Source: Epiperipatus broadwayi
Lineage: Eukaryota; Onychophora; Udeonychophora; Euonychophora; Peripatidae
Direction of reading: 5' to 3'
DNA length: 64,000 bases
Assembly: GCA_028023455.1 (NCBI GenBank)
Contig: JAQFVV010006246.1
Span: 4,021,501-4,085,500 of the forward strand
Shown: positions 11,641 to 24,639 of the stretch, in pieces
Layout of the letters: every line of letters starts with the position of its first letter
Position numbering within the stretch: position 1 is the stretch's first letter
The notes under the pieces: generated by a model
What the model saw: the letters and a program-made list of their open reading frames with translations, nothing else
What the model was told of the DNA's origin: nothing
Databases searched by the model: none
Position numbers and translations under genes: made by a program

Positions 11641-12935
11641 TTCTTTTCTGAATCAAGTCAAGAATTGAAATAAAAAGTAGCAACCTTTTTTTAAATGTGT
11701 ATGAATCTTTAATGTGCGAGATCTCACATTTTTACTTTGGCCTTCTGCTTCCAACTGAGCTAAATTTTGATAAAGAAATCTCTCTGAAGATAGCTCATTT
11801 CTGCCTTAAATCCCAAAATGATAGTTACAATTTTAACCTCCTTGTTCAGGGAATTTTTAAAAAAAGCTACAGTCTTTTTACAATGCCCAGGAAGCTAATG
11901 CTGAGCAGTAATTTTAAAGATTTTTTTAATGAGGCATTAAGAAACCATTTTATCTGCAGAAGAAAATATCAGTCTTAGGGTCAAACTATTAATAGGCCCA
12001 ATTACTATTTTTAATTCTATAGTACCCAGGATAAACCTAGCTAAAACTAGAGAAAATCAGTTAGTTTCATTAAAGAAAGCTTTAATTTATTAGTCAGTAA
12101 TCTGATTCAAAAAATATCTTAGTGATCAAAAGTAGAGAACCCCCCCTCCTCTATAAATATTGGTAAAAATTATTAAAATAAAATTGTAATAATCATCTTT
12201 GGAAAATCTTGTATGTAAGCAACAACATGCACCCATGAAATGTTCTGCATAGATATACAATCTATATTGTAAGTCAAAACGATTTGAAAAAAATGAGAGA
12301 AGTCATTCTAAAAAACTTGAAGAATAAAGCAAAATTTTATAAAATCAATACTATAAATAAACAGTGTAAAAAAATCATAAGAAAGCTTGATTTGGTCCTC
12401 AAAGAGCAAATTATTATTTATGATTAGTCAATATCAATGGAGCTGGATACCAAATATGCAAAATAAACTTGTGCTGTCATTAATAATAATAAAAAAATAT
12501 AAGCAGCAAAATGATTTCAGATTAATTACTACAGCAAGAATAAAAGTTACAGTGCTTAAAAAACTTTTTAATCTGTCTTTTGTTATGTTTGAAAGTGAAT
12601 CTAGTAGCTTGAACCAGATCATAAAGACAATAAACTTAAAAAGGCTTATCTAGATGTGATTGCTCATTAATTGTGCCAGTACATAAACTATATCCACAAC
12701 CTAATGAACACAATAATAAACCAAGTCAAACATTCAATCTATTAATAAAATAAACTTAGAAAGAAAAGCACAGATAAACAGTAAATCTGTTGCCTAATAC
12801 ACTGGATTCCAAAAAGAAATTAAGTGAATCCATCTGTGTGTGATCAAATAAAAGCCTTGGAGAGCTGTAACCAGCATACTGTATTGTTTGGAGACCAAGA
12901 GTAGTAATTTCTCTAGTTAACCCTCTCAAGCAGTA
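11641..12935 (+). pseudogene. Ty3/Gypsy gag-protease-RT start remnant
   Basis: Fragments occur in Gypsy order on the + strand. The open frame 11697-11978 ends with LMLSSNFKDFFNEALRNHFI, like the gag motif CxFGDFLxEALRDRFVCG. At about 12431-12470 SISMELDT is followed by a broken stretch and CAVIN, resembling a retroviral-type aspartic protease loop (MELDTGA...VI) whose Gly is not in place. At about 12871-12933 PAYCIVWRPRVVISLVNPLK resembles the linker before the RT domain (PVFCRPRPVPFAL). Stops and shifts break every link. No LTRs were seen. It lies in the presumed second intron of the CUB gene. Each match alone is weak; their order is the main support. Confidence 0.42.
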
Positions 12936-13189
12936 AATAAAAAAAACTGGCTAGATTCTCTGTCTGGTAACTTATTGTCTAAGATCCATTATAAGATAAA
13001 GCAAATATTCACTTAAAATAAAATCCATTTTACATCTGACTAATAGAATACAATAGAAAGTTACAGAATGGCTAAAGTATGGATACATATTAGTAAAACA
13101 TATATTAAACCTCTTTCTTTTCAAAAACATAAGCACATTATCTTTTAGTATTACATTATTTCTATCATAGCACCTCATCCAAGTTTAGT

Positions 13190-14500
13190 TCTATGATTAA
13201 TTTTATTCATTATGTTTTCATCAGTATTAATATGTCCAAGATATTTGTAGTTGTTAACTTCTCATGATTATCAACCTTACTTTTCTTTTTCTGAGAAAAT
13301 CTATATAACTTTAGTTTTTTAGCATATATCTTTTGTCCTTTCTTACTTTCGTCTCATAGTTCATGCAATATACTCTGAGGCTTTGCAAAAATAATCACAA
13401 CATCTATAAAATTTAGATGACTTAAATAATCTCCATAATTTTTACCCTCTTAGCTTCCCATTTTGATTCACAAAATATTTCATGTATAACTGCTATTGAA
13501 AGTTTTGGAGACTTGAATTCCACTGTTGTATACCCATTTCAATGTCAATTTTAGTACTGCCATGTAATCTGCTCACTGCTGCTGCATTTTGATAAATATT
13601 CTTCAGAATATGGCAATATCCCAGTTCTATATCTTAATGATTCTATACTTTAATCACCATAGAAGTGCTTATAAACTCAAATACCTTTTTATAATCTAAA
13701 TCCAAATTATAATGACCTCATATTCATTGGTCTCTTTCTCTTAAAATTTGGATGTCATCTATTGTGCTAAAATCCATTTTAAATTCAGCTTGTTCTTTTG
13801 GTTAGTATAAATTCAAAGTTCACTAAATATTAATTTTAATTATCTTGTTAAAGATTTTGGATAGAACTAATCTAAGACTGATAGCTCTGTAATTTTTAAT
13901 ATTTTTACCTTTTTTTAATGTCAGTGTTACTATTGCATTCTTTCAATCATCTGACACATCATTATGATTTAGATGTGTAGTACATAAAATTGCCACCAAT
14001 TTTACTATTTTTCCACCTGTTTATAAGTTCATTTCTTGAGATTTTTCAAAAATATAATTGCACACTTCACTTTTTTATATAAAATGCTCAGCAGTTGTTA
14101 AGATTTAATAACTGCAGATGATGCTTTATATTCATGTTCTTCATTGCTATATATATTTTTTTATAAAACTCTTCTATGCATTTTATGATGTCACTTCTCA
14201 TTTTAGTAACAGTTTTTTTTATTATTGCTGCTGAACCAGTTTTCTTCCAATAGCAAGATATTCTTCCGCACTTTTGAGAATTTTATTTTTTTGTATAGAA
14301 AACTCTAGATGTTATATTTTTTTAATGAATCATATTTAAAAATGTTTATATTCATTCTTTTTTTTATACATTGTCATGTTTCAGTAAAAAAATTATTGGT
14401 AAACTGCTTTTTGCATTATCATTTTTGCAGTTCTTAGTAGAGTATTCATTGTTTTCCGACCAAGCATTATTTACAATCTTTGCTTGTCACTCTTATAACT
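13190..14500 (-). pseudogene. RTE-like LINE reverse transcriptase remnant
   Basis: On the minus strand the RT order is visible with many stops. KNYRAISLRLVLSKIFNKII (about 13850-13895) is RT motif 1. PKEQAEFKMDFSTIDDIQIL follows (family: EQAGFRxGFSTIDHIQ). LDLDYKKVFEFIS is the first Asp motif. Further on is a Lys-rich thumb-like part, SKKGQKIYAKKLKLY. The YADD box is lost or unrecognisable. N-terminal linker pieces seem to extend to about 14500. This matches RTE/BovB-type LINEs, whose EN-RT protein mobilises by target-primed reverse transcription. It is antisense to the CUB gene and clearly dead. Confidence 0.62.
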
Positions 14501-14749
14501 AATTTGTTTTAGTATCTCAGTTTTAAAGCTGCATATTTAATTGCAATGAATCCTAACATATTTAGTTGAAAGCAGTTATAATTCTACTAATTAAAGATTG
14601 CTTTTGAACTATTTTTTTTTAACTTAGGTTACATTATATATAAAATAGGTAAAATGTCACTTATTTGTATCTATGTAAATAATTTAATTTTTATTTATAA
14701 ATTATTTTATTTTTTTAATAAGATTTTTATTCTTTTTTTTTTTTTGTAG

Positions 14750-14760
14750 TTGATAAATGA
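14750..14760 (+). CDS. Candidate terminal exon of the CUB gene (stop codon)
   Basis: A long T-tract ends in GTAG at 14746-14749. If this AG is an acceptor, the phase-1 base G from the exon ending at 9450 joins TT to give Val, followed by Asp, Lys and TGA. The protein would then end three residues after the CUB domain, and 14761 onward would be 3' UTR. Good polypyrimidine tracts arise easily in this DNA, and the implied intron would be 5299 bp, so this is only a candidate. Confidence 0.25.
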
Positions 14761-17700
14761 AGATGCATCCAGTCGGAACTCTTAAAAACATTTCAATTTA
14801 AATATTTTTGAGGGAGTTTAAGAAAATTGTAGCTTATAAAAATTTGCTAACAACAAATTCTCATCTTTTTTAATCAATTAGATTTCTTTGTTATTTATTA
14901 GAAGATGTACACTTCATTTGATAATTACTTATTTTTCAGATCCAGTAATTTATTTTTTGTGTTTTCAACTTTTATATTTTGATTATCATTGAGAAATTTT
15001 AATTTTTAAAAATTCATTATTTATAACTACCTGCTTAAATGATAATTTCAAATAATCAGCATTTTGCTTTTTTTTTTTTTGTCATTTTATAAAATGATTC
15101 ATCTGAAAATTGTTAAATTTATCCTTCAGGACAAGTTTGTAATATTCTATTGTTCAGTGAACTCTGTGACTATTGCTCCATGTAATTATATTCTGGAATA
15201 CAATCATCCAAATAATCTTTTTTCACCATTGTGTCAAATCCTAACATAATTGACAATACATCACTATGCTCATCTATAGCTAAGGAATTATCGACAATAT
15301 ACCAAAAGAGATTACTTCACAAACATTATTTTAAATATGAAATTAGAGCATAAAGAAACTACAACTCTTGCTTTTTGTCATTAAGAAGTTCAATCCTTAT
15401 TTAAAATATAAAGTATCTTTAACCAGATATTTTCTAAAAGTTTTTTGATCTGATAATAACAAACCATTCATAAATTCTCGTTTCTCTTCGATACTAAATA
15501 TTTTAATAGATACTTAATAACATGGATAAATGCCTATTAACTGTAGTCAATTATGTATGATATTTAAAAATTTTGAAAAGTTTTTAAATTAATCTTTGAT
15601 AATAGGCAATGCTGGTATATAAACAAAAAGTCATCAACAAACACAAATCAAGAAAAAAAAAGAAGTTTGTAAATACAACCATATGGTCATAATGTCTGCC
15701 CATTCTGTAGACACTTTAAATTTTAATGAAACTATATACTTGTTGAACAGGTAGTTGGAAATTCCAATTTATATTGTAGCATTGCACCTGAATTTGAAAT
15801 AGCACTTGGGAGATTCTAAAAATCTTTATTTTTTAAATCAACTTTTATTATAATTTTTATAGACAAACCACATTTCTTAGTGTAATGACAAGTTTGTTGA
15901 ACCATCAATATAATGTCACTTTTTGTACATATAGTGTGTGCATGAACATATATTACAGATGTATCCACATATGCATCTGTTCATTATCAACATGGTACCA
16001 TAATAATGATTCAACAACATCTCTGAAATTATTTCTATTATTCAGAAAATGGCTAATAAAATCCACTTAAAACATTGTTAAACACTGACAACAAAAATAT
16101 GTATACATTGACAAATATAAAATATATGTTCACATCTTTTATTATGAAATTCTTCACATAAAAAAAATGTATAATATCAAAAGTTAACTTAAGAAGTTTG
16201 AGTAACACTTTAGAAAATGTATTAAATTTATGTTAAAATAATTATTTTATTTCTCTAAAGAAGGATTGATTAGTTAATCATCAGATGGAGTTGATGATTA
16301 CTGAATATAATAATCAGAATAACGCATATGCAAACTATAAAACCAGAATGTAATTTAATAATCCAATGAGAGTAAAGTCAATTTTTCTGGTAGAAAAAAC
16401 ACCTATTACCAAACACAAAGATATCACTCTAAAATAATTTTAGATCCCAAGTAAATTTAAGATTTATGTTTCAAATAGCCAATCCAAAAAATGATGCAAT
16501 ATTAATCTAAATAAAAAATATTTATGTCAGTAATATAATGTCAGAAATTCACAATAGCAATATCTTATTTCCTATAATCTTTATAATCAAAGGTTTCATT
16601 TAAAAGCATTCTTGTAAGGCTTACAATCACCTCTGTGATTGTAGCACAGAAATTATTTACAATAAAATCTAACTTTAGCTAAAGCATTAAAGTTATTCAA
16701 AATATAAATGCACTCACTCAGATCCATCTAAACTTTATATTAAGTTTACATGGAATAGTGTCCAGCAAATTATTCTTAAACTAATAACTCAATATAAAAT
16801 TAAATTTAGTATGTCATCTATGTCAAAATGATGAAAAATATTTGGAAAATTGTGTCAGCAAATTTTTATAGATCTACAATTAACTTAAATTTAATATATA
16901 AAAATTTTCAATTAGTTTCACCTACATAACTCATGTTATATTTTATATTATAACAATTTTATTTTTTAAAATGTAAATTTATATTTGTTAAAAACAAATA
17001 AAAGATATACAAACAAAAAAAAAGAACAACAAGAAAAAAATCATTAAAAGTCATAATGTTATTTAAATCATATATTTATTGCTTTAACAAATGTAAGAAT
17101 ACAAAGTTGAATCATGTAACATAACTCTGTCACTTTTTTGTAAATAAAATTTGCATTTAAATAATAATAGATATTTTATTTATTTAATTTTACAAAATCA
17201 CATATAATTGTATATACATTACTGTTTAGAAATAAATGAGGTGCTTTGCTAATTTATGTTTAAAAGTATATTTTAAAGATTAGTATTTATGAAATTACTT
17301 TATACTTTTATAATAAATAATAAAAATCATATACAATTGCTATATAAATATTTGTATATTTATAATATTTACACATAAAAAGCCTTTTTCAGCACATGCT
17401 CTTTTCAAGTGTTAATCATAATGGATTTCATCAATTTCCATTTTTGATTATATTAGTTGTATAACAATATATAAGAAAAATGAATTGATAAAGAAGAATG
17501 TAAAATATTTTTATATTTTCACTTACCTCTAACAACTATATCTTTATTTATGAATTTTAATATATGAATAAAGACCATCTTAAGTGAATATTCCTTATTA
17601 TTTCCAACTATTATCAATTCTCTTAGTGTATCCCAATTTATTCCATTTGTTTTATAACTATGGCTTTTCTTTTCTTATTTGTCAAACAATCTTTCTTAAT

Positions 17701-18059
17701 TTTTTTCATTCATGTTACATGTATCTCTTTCTAAATCTTTTTAAATTACTTGGAATCTAATTTTGGGTTTTTGTTTTAGCATTATAACCATCCATCCTTA
17801 TTTTTATTCTTCTAATTTTTTCAGCAATACCTCTTGTTCTTTTATCTATGATTTTGTCTTTAATTCTTCCTTATTAATATTAATATAGATCAATTTATAT
17901 GATTACAATTTTTATAACTCTTATACAAATCTAATATCTATGAGTAAATAATGGAAGAAAACAATTATTTAACAAAATAATTTTCCAAAGCATATTAATT
18001 TCTAGGATTGAGAAAATAAAAATCCCATTGTATTAAACTAAACAATTCATTTTATTTAA
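14761..18059. other. AT-rich DNA, possible 3' UTR then no recognised gene
   Basis: No domain or RNA gene was recognised. Short frames at 15064-15249 and 15885-16070 look like chance. At about 17600-17880 the minus strand has a Lys/Arg-rich partly open stretch (for example RTRGIAEKIRRIKIRMDG) reminiscent of the basic linker of RTE-like LINEs, but no catalytic motif is present. Confidence 0.4.
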
Positions 18060-18445
18060 GTGTCAAACAACAGTATATAGCCAAAATTAACACATTAAAA
18101 ACAAAAAAAGAGATAAACATAATATACATAACATAATAATAAAAAGTAACAATCAATATAACAGATATAGACATAAAATCAATTTAAACCAATCAACAAT
18201 GGCATTTAAATTTAATAATATTACAAAATTGTTTATAATCTAAATTGAGAGATGGTAGCCTAAATAAAGCAGACAATTGGAATGACATGCTTTAATATAA
18301 TGAACAGAAGCAGACCAAATATTATGCACATAAGATTAATTATAATAGTAGAAATTGTGTCAGATAGAATAATTATTTTATTAACAATTTTATAAAGATA
18401 TTTAAGATCTCTATATTTTCATCTAGAAGAAAGGCAAAAAACAAT

Positions 18446-20840
18446 TTATTTTCCCAGAGAATTATTTGGAAAACTTATTAGACACTGATTGTAGTAAATT
18501 ATATATCCCTGTTTAGAGCTAGGATTCCAAATGATTGAACAATATTCAATGGTGGGAAGAACCAATGACAAAAACAATTTGAATTTTGTATCATCACTGA
18601 AATGACAACTATATCTTAGGATGGCACCCATAATTTTTAAAGCCTTACCAATATTTATTTCCAAATGAGAAAGAAAAGATCCATTGCTAGAAAATATAAC
18701 TCCCAAATCTTTTTGGGATTCAACAAAATTAATTTTGTGAGAATTAATAAAAAAAAAATGTAAAACTAGATTTGTCAGAGTATGTGACTAAGAAACATTT
18801 GTCATATTATTTAGATCACCCCAAGCACTAAAATTATTTACATCATTTTAAAGGAGTACAATCAATCACTGATGTGATTCTTCTAAAAAAATTACAGTCA
18901 TCAGCATAGCTTAAAAGATAATCTTTTAAACAATCCTTAATATCATTCATATTAATGTTAAAAAGCATGGGTGCTAAAATACTACCCTGAGAAATTCCCA
19001 AATTACATTTCAAAATTAAATGAAATATTATTAAATTTGATATATGCTGTACGATCATGAAAAAAGGATTTAAACCAATAAATAAGTTTAGTAGAAAAAC
19101 CCATTTGATATAATTTGTGAAAAAGAATGGTGTGGTCTACTTTATCAAAAGCTTTTGATAAATCAAAATAAATAACATCAAGCCTCTGCTGATCCTTAAT
19201 TGCATGTGCTATATGATCATAAATTGTTAACAAATTAGTTTCTACAGATCTATTAGGAATAAAACCATGTTGTGAAGAAGAAATGAGTTGACTAACATCT
19301 AAAATAGTTTTATTATAAACACACCTCTCAAAAATTCTATCTATAATATGTAAAACAGATAATAGGTCTATAGTTATTAACACAATCATGTGAGCCATTC
19401 TTAAAAATTGGGACCATTTTGGCACATTTAAGAACATTAGAAAAAACACCGGAATTAAGTGATAAATTAAAAATAAATATAAGAGGCACTGCAATAAATT
19501 CAGCAATACCTTTGTAAATAAAGGAAGGAATATTATCATTTCCTAAATTAGAATGAATTTTAGTTCACTTAATAGCTATAATATCATCATCCTTAGAAAT
19601 ATCAATCATGCAGTGAACAATAGGAGAAGTGCAAGATGTAATTTTTTAAAGATATTGTATCATGTGATGAATATAAGTCAGCAAAATGTTTGGAAAAGTC
19701 ATTTGCACTTAAAGTAAAACCATGAGTAGCTTGAACCCTTTTCTTGCCCAAACCAGTCTTATTACTAAAATTCTTTAGGGTTAGAAGAAATATTAACATC
19801 AATTTTTCTAATGTAATTTTGCAAATCTCTTTTATAAACATGACTTAGCTAATCTTCTGAAATTAATAAAATTATAAAAAAAAATTTCCTTTTAATAATA
19901 TTAATTAATAAGATTGTATGAAAACCAAGGAAGAAAGCCCTTATGTAAAGGCAATTTATTGGGAATATACAAATCAATAAAACTATTAAGAATCTGTAAA
20001 AAAAAAAAAAAAAACATCTAAGCAATGATTTACATCATTATAAGAGTATAATATAATAAATTCCAATTAATCTTAGGAAAGTTTTTACAAAACTCAAAAT
20101 AATTACTTTTCCCATAATCCTTTCTTGAAATATTAGAACAATTAACCTTTGAGTGACAAATGTTAATATAAAACTCAGTAAGTAAATGATAAGCATTAAT
20201 AGGAAAATTAACAGAGACAAATTGAAAATTACTAACTACTGTTGAATTACATAAAATATAATCCAAAGTACGATGAGAAGCATTAACAAATGGATGATCT
20301 TGCTTAAGTCCCAAAAATTTACAAAACCGTAACATTCTAAAAACTTTAGGAGACAAAAAAGAAATGTGCATAATAATTCCAACCTGATATAAATATGGAA
20401 TATTTAAATCACCAGTAATAATAACATCATCATAGCAAATCAGAAAATCTTTAAGTGATATCAAAAATTAATCAAACTCCAACAGTGACAAAGCGGGTTT
20501 GAGTTAAACGTCTAAAATAAATTTAAAATTGTGATTTAAAGTAATTTCACACCATGTAGATTCACAAAAAGAAGTAAAATATGATCTTTATAAAAAAGAC
20601 CATCTTTATGAAGAGAGTACCACCACCTCAAGAAATATTTTTCATAGATCTGTCAATTCACAAAACATTAAATCTATTATCAAGAAAAGAACATTCAGGG
20701 AATTGTTTATTTAACCAAGTTTCTGTAAATCATATAAGATCAAAATTTTCTGTTTCAAATTGTTTAATTTGAACATATTTAGTTTGCATCCCTCTGACAT
20801 TCATGTAAAAATAAGAAAGACCTATCATATTACCCACAAA
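18446..20840 (-). pseudogene. LINE ORF2 (endonuclease-reverse transcriptase), broken
   Basis: Reading down the minus strand, the endonuclease starts near 20835 with YMNVRGMQTKYVQIKQFE and LIWFTETWLNKQFPECSF. ITGDLNIPYL (GDxN motif) lies near 20415 and HRTLDYILCNS near 20245. RT motifs follow in 19003-19539: SSQHGFIPNRSVETNLL, VIYFDLSKAFDKVDHTI and LIYWFKSFFHDRTAYIKFNN. Then ISQGSILAPMLFNINMNDI and LLSYADDCNFF, the YADD catalytic box, lie near 18895-18990. The thumb/connection part in 18446-18706 reads MGVIFSSNGSFLSHLEINIG and PTIEYCSIIWNP. Several frame shifts (near 19540-19600, 19850-20030 and 18710-18840) and stops break it. The motif set fits CR1/Jockey elements rather than RTE. Confidence 0.85.
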
Positions 20841-20959
20841 GCTAATGAAAACAACACAAATAAGAATAGAGAAAAAGAAAGTGAAACTAAAATAAATTCA
20901 ATCAAAACTTTAGAGAACTGGTCAGAGATCCATAAAAAAAATGGAAGCACCGCAAGGCA

Positions 20960-23054
20960 ATAAATTAGGAATATAATTTCATTATGTTTTTGTGCAAGAA
21001 CAAATATAAAAGCAAGAAAACTTTATGACAAACAATATTAGTTTGTAAATTATTTTCAATAAATAATTTATCATTTGAATTGAGATTTACTGGCATATTA
21101 GAAAGAAAATATCGGTCTAAGTTGTGTTGATATTAGAATAAATGTCAGCAAAGAATCCAGTAAAATTAGATTTATTCAATCCATCAGATCTATTTATTTT
21201 TTTAGTTATTGAAAAGTCATTCTTACTATAAGATAAAGAGGAATATCCAAAATGATTTATCCCATAGTTAGTATTTGAATGAATGTAATGTGAATATGAT
21301 CTATAAGCTGGATTGAACTTGGGAGCAATATCTGGATAATTGTGGATTTTATGTTTAATAGATTTTAAAGGAGATAAATTAATAGGAAAACTTCCATTAT
21401 ATCTTCATAAAAGAAGTATTCTGTGATTTATAAGCTGGAATGAATTTGGAAACAGCAGTTGGATAATTGAGTATTTTAGATTTCATAGACTTTAAAGCAG
21501 ATAAAGTAATGGAAACCTCCATTATAGCTTTTCTTCATAAAAGAAGTATTTGGGGATTTAAATTTTTTATGAGAAAAAATCCTGAGTCAGAAAAGAAATT
21601 ATTAATGCAATTTTCTTCAAGCCAGAATGAGTTATAAAAATATCTACTTGTAAATTTGGAATTAGACAAATTTCTGAGTACATTATCAATATTATTATGA
21701 GAATTAATTTCATCACTAACTAAATTATTTTCAGGAACACAATTATTCAATTTGATATTTTTACCAAGATCTTCAGGACAATGGGATGAAGATGAACATT
21801 GAATGTTACTATTCCCAATAGTATATGAATGATCTCTAGCAATGGAAGAACTAAAAATTTAATCAGATGATAACATGCATTGAGTGCCAATATCATTAGT
21901 ATTAATGAGTTTATATTTGGTCAGTGAAGAATTTCTACAATGGTGTGACATTTTATTTATTAAATTATAAAAGATAGGATCATTTCAAAAGAAAAATTGC
22001 TAGAATCATGAATAGCATTGTCAATGAGATTATCTTTATCCTCAACATAATTAGCAGAGTCAAATTCATTTACAGCAGAGTTTCTAACATTATTGTTTCC
22101 ATTATTAGGAGATAAGTCAACATCTACATTAGAAAGACAATCTAAGGATAAAACAGCTTTATTATTGTCAAATTCATTTACAGCAAAATTTCCAACACTA
22201 TTGTTTCCAATATTAAGAAATAAATCAACATTATTAGAAGATTAGTCAGCATCAATATTAGAAAAGTCACCTAAGAATAAAATAGTTTTATATTTGTCCC
22301 ATTCATCTACAGCAGATTTTCCAACACTATTATTTCCATTATTAGTTTTATTTTTGTCAAATTCATTTACAGCAGAGTTGCCAACATTATTGTTTCCATT
22401 ATTAAGAGATAAATCAACATCTACATTAGAAAGATACTCTAAGAATAAAACATTTTTAACAAATTCATTTACAACAGAATTTCTTACATAACTGTCCATC
22501 AATTCTGCTATCCATACAATTAGTTCATTTAACTATCTCAAACTCATCTGCAATAAGCAGGATTATCAGAAATATCTCAAAATCACCTTAGACATATTAC
22601 AATTTATACATTTATAGAAGCCAAAACCAATAGTAATGAAAATATTGACATCAATTTTACTGAATCTAAGACAAGAGTTATGAAATTTCACCTGACATTT
22701 GCCAGAACAATTGATATAATTAGAGGGATCTGAAATAATGGAACAGACTTTGAAAACAGATTGGGATGAAACCGAGCTAGAATCAAAGACAAAATCAGAA
22801 ATAGGTAAAACAGAGATGATTTCATCATAAAAGTTTGGGAGACAAAATTTAAAATAACAGAAGCTTTCTTATAATAAGAGCTACAATACTCACATGAAAA
22901 TTCTGAAGTATTATTGATAGAATCAATGGAAGTATCTTTAATAAATAAATTATAACAAGGTATCTAAGGCAACAAAAACTCAAGCACTTAAAAAAATTTT
23001 GTCTGCCAAAAATATCAGAAAGACATAAAGGACAAGAATATTAAAAGGAGCCAT
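20960..23054 (-). pseudogene. LINE ORF1 with PHD-type zinc finger, broken
   Basis: From ATG at 23054 the start reads MAPF and then, after a one-base shift, YSCPLCLSDIFGRQNFFKCL, a Cys-x2-Cys start. At about 22570-22760 comes VCSIISDPSNYINCSGKCQ, then VKFHNSCL, then GFYKCINC. This is the spacing of a PHD finger with one Cys of the first pair lost. PHD fingers are known in ORF1 proteins of CR1-like LINEs; their role there is probably binding chromatin, RNA or partner proteins, which is inference here. The middle has diverged Asn-rich repeats (22020-22500). The C-terminal part (21535-21750 and on) is Asn/Ser rich with no domain. Multiple stops show it is inactive. Confidence 0.68.
22020..22500 (-). 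repeat. Internal tandem repeats in LINE ORF1
   Basis: Four or more diverged units encode a repeated phrase such as NNGNNNVGNSAVNEFDKN followed by a LFLxxxSNxDxDLS-like part. At DNA level TTTACAGCAGA, CCAACA(C/T)TATT and TTTCCATTATTA recur, with units roughly 80-125 bp apart. Repeats of this kind inside ORF1 suggest slippage or unequal exchange in the ancestor or after insertion. Confidence 0.7.
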
Positions 23055-23689
23055 ATCAAATAAAAATAACAAAAAAAATAGATTAAGAATAATAAACAAG
23101 ACTCTTTTAAATATGCAATTAAATCCTTTCAACTAAAAATTATAAAGTGTGTAAATGTATTATATTTAAAATAATTTAATTACAAAATAAATAATGGCTA
23201 TATCTGTTGCTTAACAAAAAGAGAAGAAAAAACAATCTATCAAAATAATAATTAATAAAATTGAAAAACAAAACATCAAATCTAAAGTAAAAACAAAAAA
23301 TTATAAATATATTTAATCGTACTATATATTATAATGATAATAATAATAAAACAGTGTTCAAGATAATTATTTGAACAGTGCTGAGATCCTTATTGTGATA
23401 AAAAATATTCTTTCTCCAAATAAATCAAACTTGTTATTTTGATTAACAAAGAAAAATCAGTTTCCCTAACTTAAAACATACTAAAAAAAGGTTAACAATC
23501 AATTAGAACAAATGTTGGGAAACAGCAAAATTTATAATTTAATAGGAGTGCTGGCATTAACATATGTATATAGAAATTCCATTGATAATAAAAAATCCAA
23601 ACTATGAACAATAATATTGTCTATTAATGTTAATTATCTTAATATTATATTATCTAATCAATATTGTTGCAGTTTAAAACACATTCTTC
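23055..23689. other. AT-rich DNA next to the LINE 5' end
   Basis: This may include the 5' UTR of the LINE. No promoter motif or target-site duplication was recognised. A/T runs and AATAAT repeats dominate. Confidence 0.4.
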
Positions 23690-24180
23690 AGAATTTAGCT
23701 ATTTTCTAAATCTATGAGATGTTTCAAAGCTCTAGTTATAGCAGAAATGTTTATAGAATGAAAAACTTTATCATCTATAAATTCCTTACAACATAGCAAA
23801 TTATTCTCTACTTTATTTTCTATACCTCCTTTAATATCAAAATATGGACTACCTACCATATTATACTCATTTTTAAACCCATTTGTTCCTTTTTTTTTTC
23901 AAATGAGATCAATGTTTTCTGTAGTCAAATTGTAATGATCTTAACAAATATCTTATGATGAACTTACATAAAACTGATAGTTCTGTAGTTTTTGAATACA
24001 TTGTTTTTTTTAATTTGTTAAATACCAATATAGTATCATTACTGCATTCTTTCAGTCATTTAATTCACTGGCAACTTCTTTATTTATCCACTTTTTAAAA
24101 TAAATATGTGTAATGATTTCATCATTTTCTGGATTTCTTTCATCCTTTGTGGGGTTAATAGTGTGTCTCACTTTTTTAAA
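23690..24180 (-). pseudogene. Second LINE reverse transcriptase fragment
   Basis: On the minus strand HIYFKKWINKEVASELND lies near 24060-24110 (family: LYxKxWxxxxVPxEWxxA). VFKNYRTISFM comes next (RT motif 1, NYRPISL). Near 23700-23790 is DDKVFHSINISAITRALKHL, resembling KAFDSVxHxAITxAL around the first catalytic Asp, here lost. Stops and at least one shift interrupt. It is similar in type to, but distinct from, the RT at 13190-14500. Confidence 0.45.
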
Positions 24181-24639
24181 ACTTTCTGAATCTTGAAACA
24201 AATCATTATCTGCCTTTTCAGAATAACATTTGCATTAGTTTTTTCATCTGATTTCTTTCAAAATATAGATTCAAATTCAATATTTATTCAAATCTTCCTA
24301 GACCCAAACAATTTGCACACAAAATTTTATTCCACAACATTTGATAAAACACCTTTTTATCGAATTACCTTTTATTTTGCTTAATCAGAGTAGTTAGATT
24401 CAGAATATACTGTATTATTTTTATTAAAATACTTTATGTTATGATTGAGTGAATTTGAGAACCTTCTCTTAATTCATTATTAAATTAAGATGTAAAATGT
24501 TACATAATAACCAAACTTTGAATTGTTAATTATGACAATACAAAGCTCATTAAATCAGTTAATGGACATCTTCATCAGCTACATCAAATTCCAACATCAC
24601 TCATCACAAATTATAATAGGTTTGAATCTTACTTGTATT

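Larger units (their letters stand above)
18060..23054 (-). mobile_element. CR1/Jockey-like LINE, nearly full length, degenerate
   Basis: About 5 kb on the minus strand has the two-ORF layout of CR1/Jockey-clade non-LTR elements. ORF1 begins at ATG 23054 and carries a PHD-type zinc finger; ORF2 has an AP endonuclease, RT and C-terminal part. The 3' end is at about 18060 by where coding similarity and composition fade; no clean tail or target duplication was fixed. Numerous stops and shifts mean it cannot encode active proteins. Such elements integrate by endonuclease nicking and target-primed reverse transcription. The intact 5' ORF1 start is notable because most LINE copies are 5'-truncated. 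Confidence 0.78.

Noticed and set aside
22294-22491. 65-residue + strand frame with repeated Leu/Phe-rich phrases
   Set aside because: Antisense shadow of the repeat block of LINE ORF1.
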